The notes below the pieces were generated by a model, which saw only the letters and a program-made list of their open reading frames with translations, made no database searches and was not told the origin of the DNA. The position numbers were made by a program, and so were the translations under genes. A stretch of DNA of 64,000 nucleotides from assembly GCA_900766185.1 (NCBI GenBank), contig CAAFUL010000085.1, positions 1 to 64,000 of the forward strand, read 5' to 3'. Of the stretch, positions 45,265 to 54,413 are shown piece by piece. Source of the stretch: an uncultured Johnsonella sp. Its GTDB lineage: Bacteria > Bacillota > Clostridia > Lachnospirales > Lachnospiraceae. Each line of letters starts with the position of its first letter. The stretch's first letter is position 1.

Positions 45265-46437
45265 ATGGATATAAAGGAAAAGGCTTTAATTGCACATGAA
45301 AAGTGGAAGGGCAAGATAGAGGTAATAAGCAGAGCAAGTGTAAGAAACAAAGAGGATCTTGCGGTTTGTTATACTCCCGGGGTAGCGGCACCCTGTCTTG
45401 AGATTTCAAAGGATAAGGACTTATCATATAAGTATACAAGAAGGGCTAATCTGGTAGCAGTTGTAACTGATGGTTCCGCAGTGCTCGGTCTTGGAGATAT
45501 AGGACCTGAGGCGGGTATGCCTGTTATGGAGGGTAAGTGTGCCTTATTTAAAGAATTTGCGGATGTAGATGCCTTTCCTTTATGTATAAGAAGCAATGAG
45601 GTGGATGATATTGTAAATACGGTGGCTTTACTTGCCGGAAGTTTCGGCGGAGTAAACCTTGAGGATATATCTGCTCCAAGATGCTTTGAAATAGAAGAAA
45701 GACTTAAAAAAATATGTGATATACCTATCTTTCATGATGACCAGCACGGAACTGCAGTGGTAACTGCGGCTGCAATGCTCAATGCTCTTAAGATAACAAA
45801 AAGAAGGCTTGAAGATATAAAAGTGGTTACACTTGGTGCCGGTGCGGCAGGTATAGCTATTATAAAACTTCTTATAAGTATGGGGCTTAAAGATGTGGTT
45901 ATGTGCGACAGAAAGGGAGCTATATATAAAGGAAGAGAAGGCTTAAATGATGAAAAGAAAAAGATAGCCGAGATCTCCAATGCGGAAAATAAAAAGGGAA
46001 GTCTTGCTGAAGTACTTAAGGGAGCGGATGTATTTATAGGAGTGTCCGCACCTGATATGCTTACACAGGATATGATTAGGAGTATGGCAAAAGACCCTAT
46101 ACTTTTTACTATGGCTAATCCCGTACCCGAGATCATGCCGGATGAGGCAAAGGCAGCCGGTGCTGCGGTAATCGGAACCGGAAGAAGCGATTTTCCGAAT
46201 CAGATCAACAATGTTTTGGCGTTTCCGGGAATATTTAGAGGAGCTTTGGATGTAAGGGCGGCGGATATCAATGATGAAATGAAACTAGCTGCCGCTTACG
46301 CTATAGCCGGCTTGGTGGATGATAAGGACTTAAGCCCTGAATACATAATTCCGGATGCCTTTGATAAGAGGGTAGCCGAGTCCGTAGCCAAGGCAGTGGC
46401 AAAGGCGGCGGTAGAGTCGGGAGTGGCAAGGGTGTAA
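45265..46437 (+). CDS. NAD(P)-dependent malic enzyme
   Basis: The 390-residue enzyme oxidatively decarboxylates malate to pyruvate. The N-terminal malic domain has CYTPGVAAPCLEI, VTDGSAVLGLGDIG and PVMEGKCALFKEF; the metal-binding region is FHDDQHGTA; the NAD(P) Rossmann motif is LGAGAAGIAI. It is of the short bacterial type without a phosphotransacetylase domain. NAD versus NADP preference is not clear. It stands alone between two intergenic regions. Confidence 0.93.
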   Translation: MDIKEKALIAHEKWKGKIEVISRASVRNKEDLAVCYTPGVAAPCLEISKDKDLSYKYTRRANLVAVVTDGSAVLGLGDIGPEAGMPVMEGKCALFKEFADVDAFPLCIRSNEVDDIVNTVALLAGSFGGVNLEDISAPRCFEIEERLKKICDIPIFHDDQHGTAVVTAAAMLNALKITKRRLEDIKVVTLGAGAAGIAIIKLLISMGLKDVVMCDRKGAIYKGREGLNDEKKKIAEISNAENKKGSLAEVLKGADVFIGVSAPDMLTQDMIRSMAKDPILFTMANPVPEIMPDEAKAAGAAVIGTGRSDFPNQINNVLAFPGIFRGALDVRAADINDEMKLAAAYAIAGLVDDKDLSPEYIIPDAFDKRVAESVAKAVAKAAVESGVARV

Positions 46438-46679
46438 TCACAAAGGGATGTAACCCTGTTGTCATAGGGCATAGCTCACCGTACTTCATCTATAATCATT
46501 TACTTGTAAAATAAGTAGAGCATGAATTTGATTGTTGTTATTACAGCAGAATCAGAGCAAAGTGTTACAATATATACTTTAGTATATTCACTTTGTTGCC
46601 ATATACCTATATAATAGGCAAATGATGTTTTTAATATTTTTCACATAGCCTATAAGAACAAATTAAAAGGAGAGAGCAG
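46438..46679. other. Intergenic region with a hairpin
   Basis: No gene is seen. A stem at 46557-46599 pairs CAAAGTG with CACTTTG, with inner AATATA/TATATT. A second possible stem pairs ATAGGC with GCCTAT around 46615-46653. Neither is followed by a clear T-run. Confidence 0.35.
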
Positions 46680-47570
46680 ATGTATACATCTTTCAACTGG
46701 TCGGATTATGAGGTGCTTGATTGTGCCAATGGTGAAAAACTTGAAAAGTGGGGAGATTATATTCTGATAAGACCTGACCCACAAGTAATATGGAGTAAAT
46801 ATCTAAATAAAAGCTTGTGGAAAAGTGCAAATGCTCATTACCACAGAAGCTCAAAAGGTGGAGGTGAATGGGAGTTTTTTGATTTACCTGCTCAGTGGCA
46901 GATAAATTATGAATTAAGTGCTGTTAATAAAACTCTTACATTTAACTTAAAGCCCTTTAATTTTAAGCATACGGGACTTTTTCCCGAGCAGGCTGCCAAC
47001 TGGGACTGGTCAGCCGACTTAATTGCTAAAAGATTAAAAAGTTCATCAAGAGTAAATGTGTTAAATCTATTTGCCTATACCGGAGCTGCAACATTGGCAG
47101 CGCTTGTAGCAGGGGCTAATGTGACTCATGTGGATGCAAGCAAGGGGATAGTGGCTTGGGCAAAGGAGAATGCCGCTTCTTCAGGTCTTAAAGACGCTCC
47201 GGTAAGATGGCTTGTTGACGATTGTGTAAAATTTGTAGAAAGAGAAATAAGAAGAGGCAATACCTATGATGCCATAATAATGGATCCTCCTTCCTATGGA
47301 AGAGGAACTAAGGGAGAGATTTGGAAAATAGAAGAAAGCATATATCCCTTTATAGAAAAATGCACTAAGCTACTTAGTGCCAATCCTTTATTTATATTAA
47401 TCAATTCATATACTACCGGTTTACAGGCGGGAGTGTTAAATACCATGTTAAAGCTGGCATTAAATGAAAAATTTCCTAATGCAAAGGCAAATGCCGATGA
47501 ACTTGGAATACCGCTAAAGCAGTCTGATATATTTCTTCCTTGCGGTGCGGCTGCAAGATGTGAGTTTTAG
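46680..47570 (+). CDS. SAM-dependent methyltransferase (RlmI/RlmK-like)
   Basis: The 296-residue class I methyltransferase has SAM motif I LNLFAYTGAATLAALVAGA, acidic VDASKGIVAWAKENA and catalytic motif IMDPPSYGRG. This pattern is shared with 23S rRNA cytosine methyltransferases and the PF10672 group. It lacks the N-terminal PUA domain of RlmI, so the RNA target is not assignable. AAAGGAGAG precedes the ATG. Confidence 0.82.
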   Translation: MYTSFNWSDYEVLDCANGEKLEKWGDYILIRPDPQVIWSKYLNKSLWKSANAHYHRSSKGGGEWEFFDLPAQWQINYELSAVNKTLTFNLKPFNFKHTGLFPEQAANWDWSADLIAKRLKSSSRVNVLNLFAYTGAATLAALVAGANVTHVDASKGIVAWAKENAASSGLKDAPVRWLVDDCVKFVEREIRRGNTYDAIIMDPPSYGRGTKGEIWKIEESIYPFIEKCTKLLSANPLFILINSYTTGLQAGVLNTMLKLALNEKFPNAKANADELGIPLKQSDIFLPCGAAARCEF

Positions 47571-47602
47571 GAAAGCGTAAGCAAATCGACATGAAGCCTC
47601 AA

Positions 47603-47630
47603 TTGCTATATATAAAGTATATGGTACAAT
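47603..47630 (+). promoter_or_regulatory. Candidate promoter of the wall-binding-repeat protein
   Basis: TTGCTA (47603-47608) and TACAAT (47625-47630) are 16 bp apart, about 105 bp upstream of the gene. Confidence 0.4.
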
Positions 47631-47736
47631 GTTAAATGTAAATATTACATATAAGACTTAGTCGACCGGTGTATAATTCAAAAATAACTATATCATGATA
47701 TTACTTGACTAAAATAATATAATAAAGGAGATGTCT

Positions 47737-49092
47737 ATGAGAAAGTACATATTTAGAAGCCTTACTTTAGCATCTTGTTTTGTAGCGGCAGTTGCGTTTA
47801 ATTCATATGCTAAGGGTTGGGAACAGTCAGGATCCGATTGGATCTATATAGACGAGAACAACAGCAGAGTAAGGAATGAATGGAAGCAAGGTGCAGATTC
47901 AAGGTATTATTGGCTTAATTCTGAAGGTGTTATGCTAAGAAACGGATTTGTAGATGACGGCAACTATTATGTTGGAAGTGACGGTGCTGCCATTGTTAAC
48001 AGTTGGAAAGAAATAGAGTCCGAAGGCAAGAGGTTTTGGGCATACTTTGACAGTAAGGGTAAAATAGTAAAGAACGGTTGGAAGAAGATTTCCGATGTAT
48101 GGTACTACTTTAATGATGAAGGAAGTATGGCAACCGGTTGGGTAGATAATAATACCTACTATCTGGGTAAAGATGGAGCAATGTATACCGGCTGGCACAA
48201 ACTTTTACCACCGGATCCCAACTCCGATTCAGATAGACCGGCTTCACCCGGAGACACAGGGCTTGATGATGATAAGAGATGGTATTACTTCTTAAACAAC
48301 GGTAAAAAGTATGTACCGGGTTCATCATTTGGAGAAAAGAAGATAGGTGAGCGTAAGTATGCTTTTGATTCAAGCGGTGCTATGGTAGTAGGTTGGGTCA
48401 ATGTAGTAGATACTACTAACGATACTATAACCGACTACAGATATTACAATAAAGACGGTACTATAAGAACAGGTTGGTACTCAATACAGCCGCCTGATGC
48501 TCTGTCTTCTCAATATGATGATGAAGTTGAGTGGTTTTACTTTAATAATCAGGGAGTACCGCAGGCTTCAGGCACAAACGAGCTTAAGGCAGCCAATATA
48601 GTTAAGATATCAGGAAAACAATATCTTTTCGGAAAGAACGGTAATCCTATGACCGGACTTAAGAAGGTTTATATAGATGATGCGGGAAATTACAGCGCAT
48701 ATTACTTTGGCGGTTCCGATGAAGCTTATGTGCATACAGGAAAGCACAATATCAAACAGTCAGATGGTGAAACAGAGACCTACTACTTCCAAGAGGGAAG
48801 CGGTAAGGGCTTTACCGGAGTAAGAGACTCATCCCTTTACTACAAGGGAAGATTGCAAAAAGCGGACAATGATGCAAGATATGTAGTTATAAGCCTTAAG
48901 GAAGAAGGTTCTAATGCATTTACCAACTATGTGGTTAATACATCAGGAAAGATAGTAAGATCACTTACTGTAAAGAATGGAGATAAGGTAGAGTATAAGA
49001 CCGACTCTTCAGGTGTACTTACACATATTAACGGAAGTGACCAAGGAATCAAGAATGCATTTACCAATCCTAAAGAACCGGTTTTTGAATAA
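47737..49092 (+). CDS. Secreted cell-wall-binding (choline-binding-like) repeat protein
   Basis: This is about 451 residues from ATG 47737 (AAAGGAG directly abuts the earlier ATG at 47731). A signal peptide of about 25 residues is followed by aromatic repeats of the CW_binding type through the whole protein: GWEQSGSDWIYID, NGWKKISDVWYYFNDEGSMATGW, TYYLGKDGAMYTGW and others. Two Pro/Asp-rich insertions (PPDPNSDSD and QPPDALSS) interrupt the repeats. No catalytic domain is visible. It probably attaches to wall teichoic acids or polysaccharide; the partner or function is unknown. Confidence 0.85.
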   Translation: MRKYIFRSLTLASCFVAAVAFNSYAKGWEQSGSDWIYIDENNSRVRNEWKQGADSRYYWLNSEGVMLRNGFVDDGNYYVGSDGAAIVNSWKEIESEGKRFWAYFDSKGKIVKNGWKKISDVWYYFNDEGSMATGWVDNNTYYLGKDGAMYTGWHKLLPPDPNSDSDRPASPGDTGLDDDKRWYYFLNNGKKYVPGSSFGEKKIGERKYAFDSSGAMVVGWVNVVDTTNDTITDYRYYNKDGTIRTGWYSIQPPDALSSQYDDEVEWFYFNNQGVPQASGTNELKAANIVKISGKQYLFGKNGNPMTGLKKVYIDDAGNYSAYYFGGSDEAYVHTGKHNIKQSDGETETYYFQEGSGKGFTGVRDSSLYYKGRLQKADNDARYVVISLKEEGSNAFTNYVVNTSGKIVRSLTVKNGDKVEYKTDSSGVLTHINGSDQGIKNAFTNPKEPVFE

Positions 49093-49105
49093 GAGTTAAA
49101 ATTAT

Positions 49106-49269
49106 ATTACAGTTTGAGCAGGTCATTCATCTTCGTCTAATTTATATATAAATTAGACGAAGATGAATTTCGGCAACAGCCTGACAGATATACATGTGTA
49201 ATATACACCTGAAAGCAAGCTTTCATTTGGTATATTATACATGTATATCTAAGCTGTTCAAACTGTAAC
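49106..49269 (-). repeat. MITE-like three-way-junction element, copy C (inverted)
   Basis: This copy is in the opposite orientation to A and B: arm 2 comes first as a perfect 44-base palindrome (49125-49168), then arm 1 (AGATATACATG with CATGTATATCT arms and a GAAAGCAAGCTTTC apex). Ends are TTACAGTTTGAGCAG and GCTGTTCAAACTGTAA. A perfect 8-bp target duplication, AAAATTAT, flanks it (49098-49105 and 49270-49277). Confidence 0.9.
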
Positions 49270-49278
49270 AAAATTATC

Positions 49279-49325
49279 GACCGCAGTCATGTCATTTTAA
49301 GGCGATGAGGCTGCGGTCTTAAAAT
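49279..49325 (+). terminator. Candidate terminator after the wall-binding protein
   Basis: GACCGCAG (49279-49286) pairs perfectly with CTGCGGTC (49311-49318) with a small inner stem; TTAAAAT follows. The T-run is weak, so this is a tentative call. Confidence 0.5.
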
Positions 49326-49344
49326 GTGCTCTTAAAATAGGCAC

Positions 49345-49373
49345 TTGCATATAGCTAAGATGTGTGCTATACT
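49345..49373 (+). promoter_or_regulatory. Promoter of rpmE
   Basis: TTGCAT (49345-49350) and TATACT (49368-49373) with a 17-bp spacer lie about 105 bp before rpmE. Confidence 0.6.
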
Positions 49374-49478
49374 TTCTTAGTTGATAGAGAGACAGTTTAA
49401 ATATCAAGTGAAAACATAACTTTTTTAAGACTGTGCCTTGAGTTTTATTAAACTAATATATTTAAAAGAGGTGAGATA

Positions 49479-49685
49479 ATGAAAGCAGGAATACATCCAA
49501 ACTACCATCAGGCTACAGTTACTTGCAACTGTGGGAATACATTTGTAACAGGTTCTACAAAAGAGGATATACATGTGGAAGTATGTTCTAAGTGTCATTC
49601 ATTCTATACAGGACAGCAAAAGACAGCTATGGCTCGTGGACGAATCGATAAGTTCAATCGTAAATACGCGGTGAAAGCAGAATAA
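49479..49685 (+). CDS. rpmE: Ribosomal protein L31 (zinc-binding type)
   Basis: The 68-residue protein of the 50S subunit carries the zinc ligands Cys16, Cys18, Cys36 and Cys39 (CNC, CSKC), so it is the C+ form used in zinc-replete cells. AGAGGTG precedes the ATG. It is followed by its own strong terminator and then by the DUF1385-prmC-prfA genes, the standard Firmicute order. Confidence 0.97.
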   Translation: MKAGIHPNYHQATVTCNCGNTFVTGSTKEDIHVEVCSKCHSFYTGQQKTAMARGRIDKFNRKYAVKAE

Positions 49686-49692
49686 GATGTAT

Positions 49693-49720
49693 AAAGGTTG
49701 AGCAATGCTCAACCTTTTTT
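49693..49720 (+). terminator. Rho-independent terminator of rpmE
   Basis: AAAGGTTGAGC, AAT loop, GCTCAACCTTTTTT: a perfect 11-bp stem with a T-run. Confidence 0.95.
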
Positions 49721-49740
49721 ATTATCAAAGGAGCGGTGTA

Positions 49741-49838
49741 AGAAAATTATCGCCTTGTGGCAATCACCGCTTTGTGATCGAGTATTGGGCTAAAGCCCCA
49801 CTACTCAATTTACAGGAGCACTGTAATGCTCCCGATCA
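49741..49838. repeat. Cluster of short hairpins forming a possible junction structure
   Basis: Four consecutive small inverted repeats lie between the rpmE terminator and the next gene: GCC/GGC, ATCAC/GTGAT, GAGTA-GGGCT/AGCCC-TACTC and GGAGC/GCTCC. The last two are enclosed by TGATCG (49775-49780) and CGATCA (49833-49838), giving a three-way junction. It may be a structured leader or a decayed repeat. Confidence 0.5.
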
Positions 49839-49880
49839 AACTATAACTTTAGTAAATATCAAATAAGAGAGGTAAGCAGA

Positions 49881-50822
49881 TTGAAATATTCCGGTATAGG
49901 CGGACAGGCGGTTATAGAAGGCATTATGATGAAAAATGCCGATACTTATGCAACGGCGGTAAGAAAGCCTGACGGTACAATAGCCGTTGAGAAAGACACA
50001 TATGAAGGACTGGCAAAGAAATTTAAGGTTCTTAGGATACCTTTTGTAAGAGGTGTTTTTGTATTTATAGATTCTATGGTGGTAGGTAGTAGAAGTTTAA
50101 GATTTTCAGCAAGTTTTTTTGAAGATGATGAAGACAGCAAGGAAAGCAAGTTTGAATCTTTTTTAAAAAAGGTTTTTGGAGAAAAAATAGATAATATTAT
50201 TATGACCTTATCTATGATTTTTTCTTTTGCAGTAGCTATAGGCGTATTTATGCTACTGCCTATGGCTCTTAGCAACATACTTAAGCTTTATATATCCAAC
50301 TATTATATAATAGCAATTGTTGAGGGCTTTATAAGAGTGGCTATATTTATAGGATATATATTGCTTATATCTTTGGTACCGGATATAAAAAGGACATTTA
50401 TGTATCACGGTGCGGAGCATAAGTGCATCAACTGCTTGGAAAACGGTTTGGAGCTTAATGTTGAGAATGTACTTAAAAGTTCAAGAGAGCATAAAAGATG
50501 CGGTACAAGCTTTATTTTCATAGTTATGATAATAAGTATACTTTGCTTTATGGTTATAAGAGTTGATAATATATGGTTAAGAGCCGTATCAAGAATAGTG
50601 CTTGTGCCTGTAATTGCCGGAGTAAGCTATGAGTTTTTAAGTCTGGCAGGAAAATACGACAACTTGTTAGTAAATATTTTAAGTAAGCCGGGTCTTATGA
50701 TGCAGGGACTTACAACCAAGGAACCTACTAAAGATATGGCAGAAGTAGCCATTGTGGCAGTAGAAGAAGTATTTGACTGGAGAGAGTACCTAAGAGAGAA
50801 CTTTTCAAGGAGCGATTTGTAG
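49881..50822 (+). CDS. DUF1385 (YqhQ-like) membrane protein
   Basis: The 313-residue protein starts with TTG 49881 after GAGAGG. It begins with the family signature GGQAVIEGIMMKN and has RGVFVFIDSM, about four membrane helices, and the conserved YHGAEHKCINCLENG with Cys and His residues. The molecular function is not known. It directly abuts prmC and lies in the rpmE-prmC-prfA neighbourhood, as in many Firmicutes. Confidence 0.9.
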   Translation: MKYSGIGGQAVIEGIMMKNADTYATAVRKPDGTIAVEKDTYEGLAKKFKVLRIPFVRGVFVFIDSMVVGSRSLRFSASFFEDDEDSKESKFESFLKKVFGEKIDNIIMTLSMIFSFAVAIGVFMLLPMALSNILKLYISNYYIIAIVEGFIRVAIFIGYILLISLVPDIKRTFMYHGAEHKCINCLENGLELNVENVLKSSREHKRCGTSFIFIVMIISILCFMVIRVDNIWLRAVSRIVLVPVIAGVSYEFLSLAGKYDNLLVNILSKPGLMMQGLTTKEPTKDMAEVAIVAVEEVFDWREYLRENFSRSDL

Positions 50823-51677
50823 ATGGAAAGAACTTCCTATAGGAAGCTTTTTGCAAAAGCTTATGACTTACTTAAAAGTTCAGGTATAGAAAATGTGGAA
50901 TATGACATTAAAGCAATACTTACGAATACATTTGGCTTGGATCTTAACAAATTTATACTGGATATGGATAATGAATTTGAGCCGGATAAGGACTTGGAAG
51001 CTAAGTACCTATCAAGGATTGAAAGAAGAAAAATGTATATTCCCTTACAATATATTATAAATAAACAAAATTTTTACGGTCTGGACTTCTATGTTGATGA
51101 GTCGGTGTTAATACCGAGATATGATACCGAAAATATAGTAGACAGGATAGTAAAAGACTGTAAGGAAAATAAATGTCTTTCAGTGCTTGATCTATGTACC
51201 GGTTCAGGCTGTATAGCGGTATGTCTTAAAAAAAACGGCTTTGAGAAGGTATACGCCGCTGACATTTCGGACAAAGCATTGGCTGTGGCAAAGCATAACG
51301 CAAAGCTTAATAATGCGGATATTATTTTTTTACAAAGTGATTTGTATGAGAACTTTCCAAAGGAAATAAGATTTGATATTATAGTCAGTAATCCTCCATA
51401 TATAAGTACTGATAAAATAGCGGAACTTGAAACGCAGGTAAAAGATTTCGAACCTAAACTTGCCTTAGATGGAGGAAAAGACGGATTGGATTTTTATAAA
51501 AAAATACTAAAATTATCAAAAGATTTTATTAATAAAAGTGGAAGATTATACCTTGAAATAGGTTATGATCAGGCAAAAGAAGTGGTTGATTTAGCAAAAA
51601 AAGAGGAATATTATAATATACAAATAATAAAAGATTTGTCAGGAAGGGACAGGGGGATATCTATGAGTGTAGATTAA
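50823..51677 (+). CDS. prmC: Release factor glutamine methyltransferase PrmC
   Basis: The 284-residue enzyme methylates the Gln of the GGQ motif of release factors. It has an N-terminal helical domain, SAM motif LDLCTGSGCIAVCL and the catalytic NPPY (SNPPYISTDKI). Its ATG follows the upstream stop directly. The substrate gene, prfA, is 57 bp downstream. Confidence 0.95.
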   Translation: MERTSYRKLFAKAYDLLKSSGIENVEYDIKAILTNTFGLDLNKFILDMDNEFEPDKDLEAKYLSRIERRKMYIPLQYIINKQNFYGLDFYVDESVLIPRYDTENIVDRIVKDCKENKCLSVLDLCTGSGCIAVCLKKNGFEKVYAADISDKALAVAKHNAKLNNADIIFLQSDLYENFPKEIRFDIIVSNPPYISTDKIAELETQVKDFEPKLALDGGKDGLDFYKKILKLSKDFINKSGRLYLEIGYDQAKEVVDLAKKEEYYNIQIIKDLSGRDRGISMSVD

Positions 51678-51734
51678 GATCTTGCCAGACTCTTTAGATA
51701 CTTTATACTATTAATTTTAGAAAGGATAAACTTT

Positions 51735-52808
51735 ATGTTTGAAAATTTGGATGATATAGTTATACACTATGAAGAAGTTATGGCAGAGCTTGGCAGTCCG
51801 GAGGTAGCTAATAATCAGGACAGATTTAAAAAACTGATGAAAGAGCAGGCGGATCTGCTTCCTTTGGTGGAAACCTATACTGCCTATAAGAATGCAAAGG
51901 CAGCTCAAACAGATGCACTTGAAATACTTGATACAGAGAGCGATAATGATTTAAGAGAGATGGCAAAGGAAGAGCTTGCGGATGGTAAGAAAAAGGAAGA
52001 AGAACTTGAACAGCAATTAAAGCTTTTACTCTTACCTAAAGACCCTAATGATGATAAGAATATAATGCTTGAAATAAGAGCAGGTGCAGGTGGTGATGAG
52101 GCGGCACTTTTTGCAGCGGAGTTATATAGAATGTATACCCACTATGCCGAGAGTCTCGGTTGGAAGATAGAAATGCTCAGCTTAAATGAGAACGGCATAG
52201 GCGGATTTAAGGAAGTTGTAGCCATGATCAGCGGCAAGGGTGCATATTCAAAAATGAAGTATGAGTCTGGTGTGCATAGAGTTCAAAGAGTACCGGAAAC
52301 CGAGTCCGGCGGGCGTATACATACCTCGACTGCTTCCGTAGCGGTTATGCCCGAGGCTGAAGAGGTGGATGTGCAAATAAATATGAGCGATATAAGAGTC
52401 GATGTTATGAGGGCTTCCGGAAACGGAGGACAAAGTGTAAATACCACAGACTCGGCTGTAAGGCTGACACATTATCCTACAGGTATAGTTATATATGCGC
52501 AGACTGAGAAATCACAGTTACAAAACAAGGAAAAAGCAATGACTTTGCTTAGAACAAAGCTTTATGAGATAGAGCTTGAAAAACAACAGTCTGCAGAGTC
52601 GGCAGCAAGAAAGAGTCAGATAGGTACAGGAGACAGATCTGAAAAAATAAGAACTTACAATTTCCCACAGGGAAGGGTTACAGATCACAGAATAAACTTA
52701 ACTTTATATAAGCTGGATAAAATAATGAACGGAGATATACAGGAAATCATAGATGCCTGTATAGCTGCCGATCAAAGTGCAAAATTAAGCAAATTAAATG
52801 AGGGGTAA
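51735..52808 (+). CDS. prfA: Peptide chain release factor 1
   Basis: The 357-residue factor terminates translation at UAA and UAG. The codon-recognition tripeptide is PET (187-189, the RF1-type PxT), and the peptidyl-tRNA hydrolysis motif GGQ is at 231-233 in RASGNGGQSVN. Length and order of domains are normal. It follows prmC and precedes ilvE by 5 bp. Confidence 0.97.
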   Translation: MFENLDDIVIHYEEVMAELGSPEVANNQDRFKKLMKEQADLLPLVETYTAYKNAKAAQTDALEILDTESDNDLREMAKEELADGKKKEEELEQQLKLLLLPKDPNDDKNIMLEIRAGAGGDEAALFAAELYRMYTHYAESLGWKIEMLSLNENGIGGFKEVVAMISGKGAYSKMKYESGVHRVQRVPETESGGRIHTSTASVAVMPEAEEVDVQINMSDIRVDVMRASGNGGQSVNTTDSAVRLTHYPTGIVIYAQTEKSQLQNKEKAMTLLRTKLYEIELEKQQSAESAARKSQIGTGDRSEKIRTYNFPQGRVTDHRINLTLYKLDKIMNGDIQEIIDACIAADQSAKLSKLNEG

Positions 52809-52813
52809 AGCAT

Positions 52814-53848
52814 ATGTATAAAGAAAAAAAAGACATAGACTGGAAGAACTTGGGATTTTCATACATGAGTACAGATAAAAGATATGTATCTCACTACAAA
52901 GATGGTTCTTGGGACGAAGGTGCATTGGTTGAAGACGATACTGTAAATATCAATGAATGTGCAGGAATACTCCAATACTGTCAGGAGTGTTTTGAAGGAC
53001 TTAAAGCTTATACAACTAAAAAAGGTGAAGTTGTAACTTTCAGGGCGGATCTTAATGCGAAAAGAATACATGACTCCGCAAAATATCTGGAAATGCCTGC
53101 CTTTGACGAGGATAGGTTTATAGACGCAGTAGAGTCTGTATTAAGGGCTAATTATGCATGGATTCCTCCGTACGGAAGCGGGGCTACATTTTACATAAGA
53201 CCTTATGAGTTTGCCTCAGGTCCGGTTATAGGAGTAAAGCCTTCGGATGAATATCAATTCAGGATATTCGGTATGCCGGTAGGTCCGTATTTTAAGGGGG
53301 GTATAAAGCCTCTTAATATTTGCATAAGTAAGTTTGACAGAGCGGCAAAGCATGGAACAGGGCACATTAAGGCAGGTCTTAACTATGCTATGAGTTTACA
53401 CGCCTATATGGACGCAAAGGCAAGAGGATTTGATGAAAATATGTATCTTGACAGCGCCACAAGGACTTATGTAGAAGAAACCGGAGGAGCTAACTTTATC
53501 TTTGTTACTAAGGACAACGAGGTTGTAACACCAAAATCCGATACCATACTTCCCTCAGTAACAAGGCGTTCTTTACTGTATGTGGCAGAGCATTATCTGG
53601 GACTTAAGGTGTGCGAAAGAGCCATCAATGTAGATGAGCTTAAAGACTTTGCGGAAGCCGGGCTTTGCGGTACTGCTGCGGTTATATCTCCTGTTGGAAG
53701 AATAGTTACTGAAGAGGGTAAGGAGATACTCCTGCCAAGCGGTATGGAGGGTATGGGCAAGATAACCAAAAAGCTCTACGATACGCTTACAGGCATACAG
53801 TTAGGGGATATAGAAGCCCCTGAAGGATGGATAAAAAAAGTTATGTAG
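52814..53848 (+). CDS. ilvE: Branched-chain amino acid aminotransferase
   Basis: The 344-residue class IV PLP enzyme makes or degrades Leu, Ile and Val by transamination with glutamate. The PLP lysine is Lys186 in GHIKAGLNYAMSL; other motifs are GILQYCQECFEGLKAY, FYIRPY and ETGGANFIFV. It is of the long BCAT type. It begins 5 bp after prfA. No terminator follows until 54414, beyond the repeat array. Confidence 0.95.
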   Translation: MYKEKKDIDWKNLGFSYMSTDKRYVSHYKDGSWDEGALVEDDTVNINECAGILQYCQECFEGLKAYTTKKGEVVTFRADLNAKRIHDSAKYLEMPAFDEDRFIDAVESVLRANYAWIPPYGSGATFYIRPYEFASGPVIGVKPSDEYQFRIFGMPVGPYFKGGIKPLNICISKFDRAAKHGTGHIKAGLNYAMSLHAYMDAKARGFDENMYLDSATRTYVEETGGANFIFVTKDNEVVTPKSDTILPSVTRRSLLYVAEHYLGLKVCERAINVDELKDFAEAGLCGTAAVISPVGRIVTEEGKEILLPSGMEGMGKITKKLYDTLTGIQLGDIEAPEGWIKKVM

Positions 53849-53885
53849 TAGTTCATACCACTTAAACTGTAGTTCATGCTTTTTA

Positions 53886-53914
53886 TAACATTAAATAATA
53901 TTTTGAATTATAAT
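53886..53914 (+). promoter_or_regulatory. Possible promoter in front of the C-poor repeat array
   Basis: A perfect TATAAT (53909-53914) lies 14 bp before the array; the -35 region (TAACAT at 53886) is poor. This is suggestive only. Confidence 0.35.
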
Positions 53915-53927
53915 ACGATACATAAGG

Positions 53928-54392
53928 TGAGTGATACAAATAAAGAGTTAGAGTGAGGAGAGAGTGATATAGGAAAAAGAGGGCAAAGTTAGAGTGATAA
54001 TAAGTTGTTAGAGAGTGATAAAAAAGTTAGAGAGATATAAAGTTAGAGAGATATAAAGTTAGAGTGATTATAGGTTGTTGGAGAGATACAAAAGAGTGAT
54101 ATATGATATAAAAAGTTAGATGATATAAATAAGGGTGATATAAAAGGTTAGAGAGATATAAACAGAGTGATATAAGAAGTTAGAGAGATATAAAACAGAG
54201 TGATATAAAGAGTTAGAGGATATACAAAAGAGTGATATAAAAAGTTAGAGGATATACAAAAGAGAGATATAAAAAGTTAGAGAGATATACAAAACAGAGT
54301 GATAAAGTTTAGAGTGGTAAAATTGTTGCGAGTGATATAGGCGACAGAGCCGGATATAGGAATAAAGATAGAGAGTGATATTAGGGTGATTT
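53928..54392 (+). repeat. C-poor, purine-rich degenerate tandem array
   Basis: About 465 bp consist of alternating short blocks: GAGTGATATAAA, AGTTAGAGAGATATA and AGAGGATATACAAA. They are repeated with variable spacing; the clearest part has a ~32-bp period near 54210-54290. The + strand has only 8 C in the 360 bases 53941-54300. All frames are closed by stops, so it is not coding. It lies between ilvE and a terminator at 54414 and may be a noncoding transcript or 3' UTR. Confidence 0.85.
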
Positions 54393-54413
54393 AGTAGTAC
54401 ATAATACAGGTGC

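Noticed and set aside
53928..54392. CRISPR array
   Set aside because: Repeats are degenerate and contiguous, with no constant-length repeat/spacer pattern and no cas gene.
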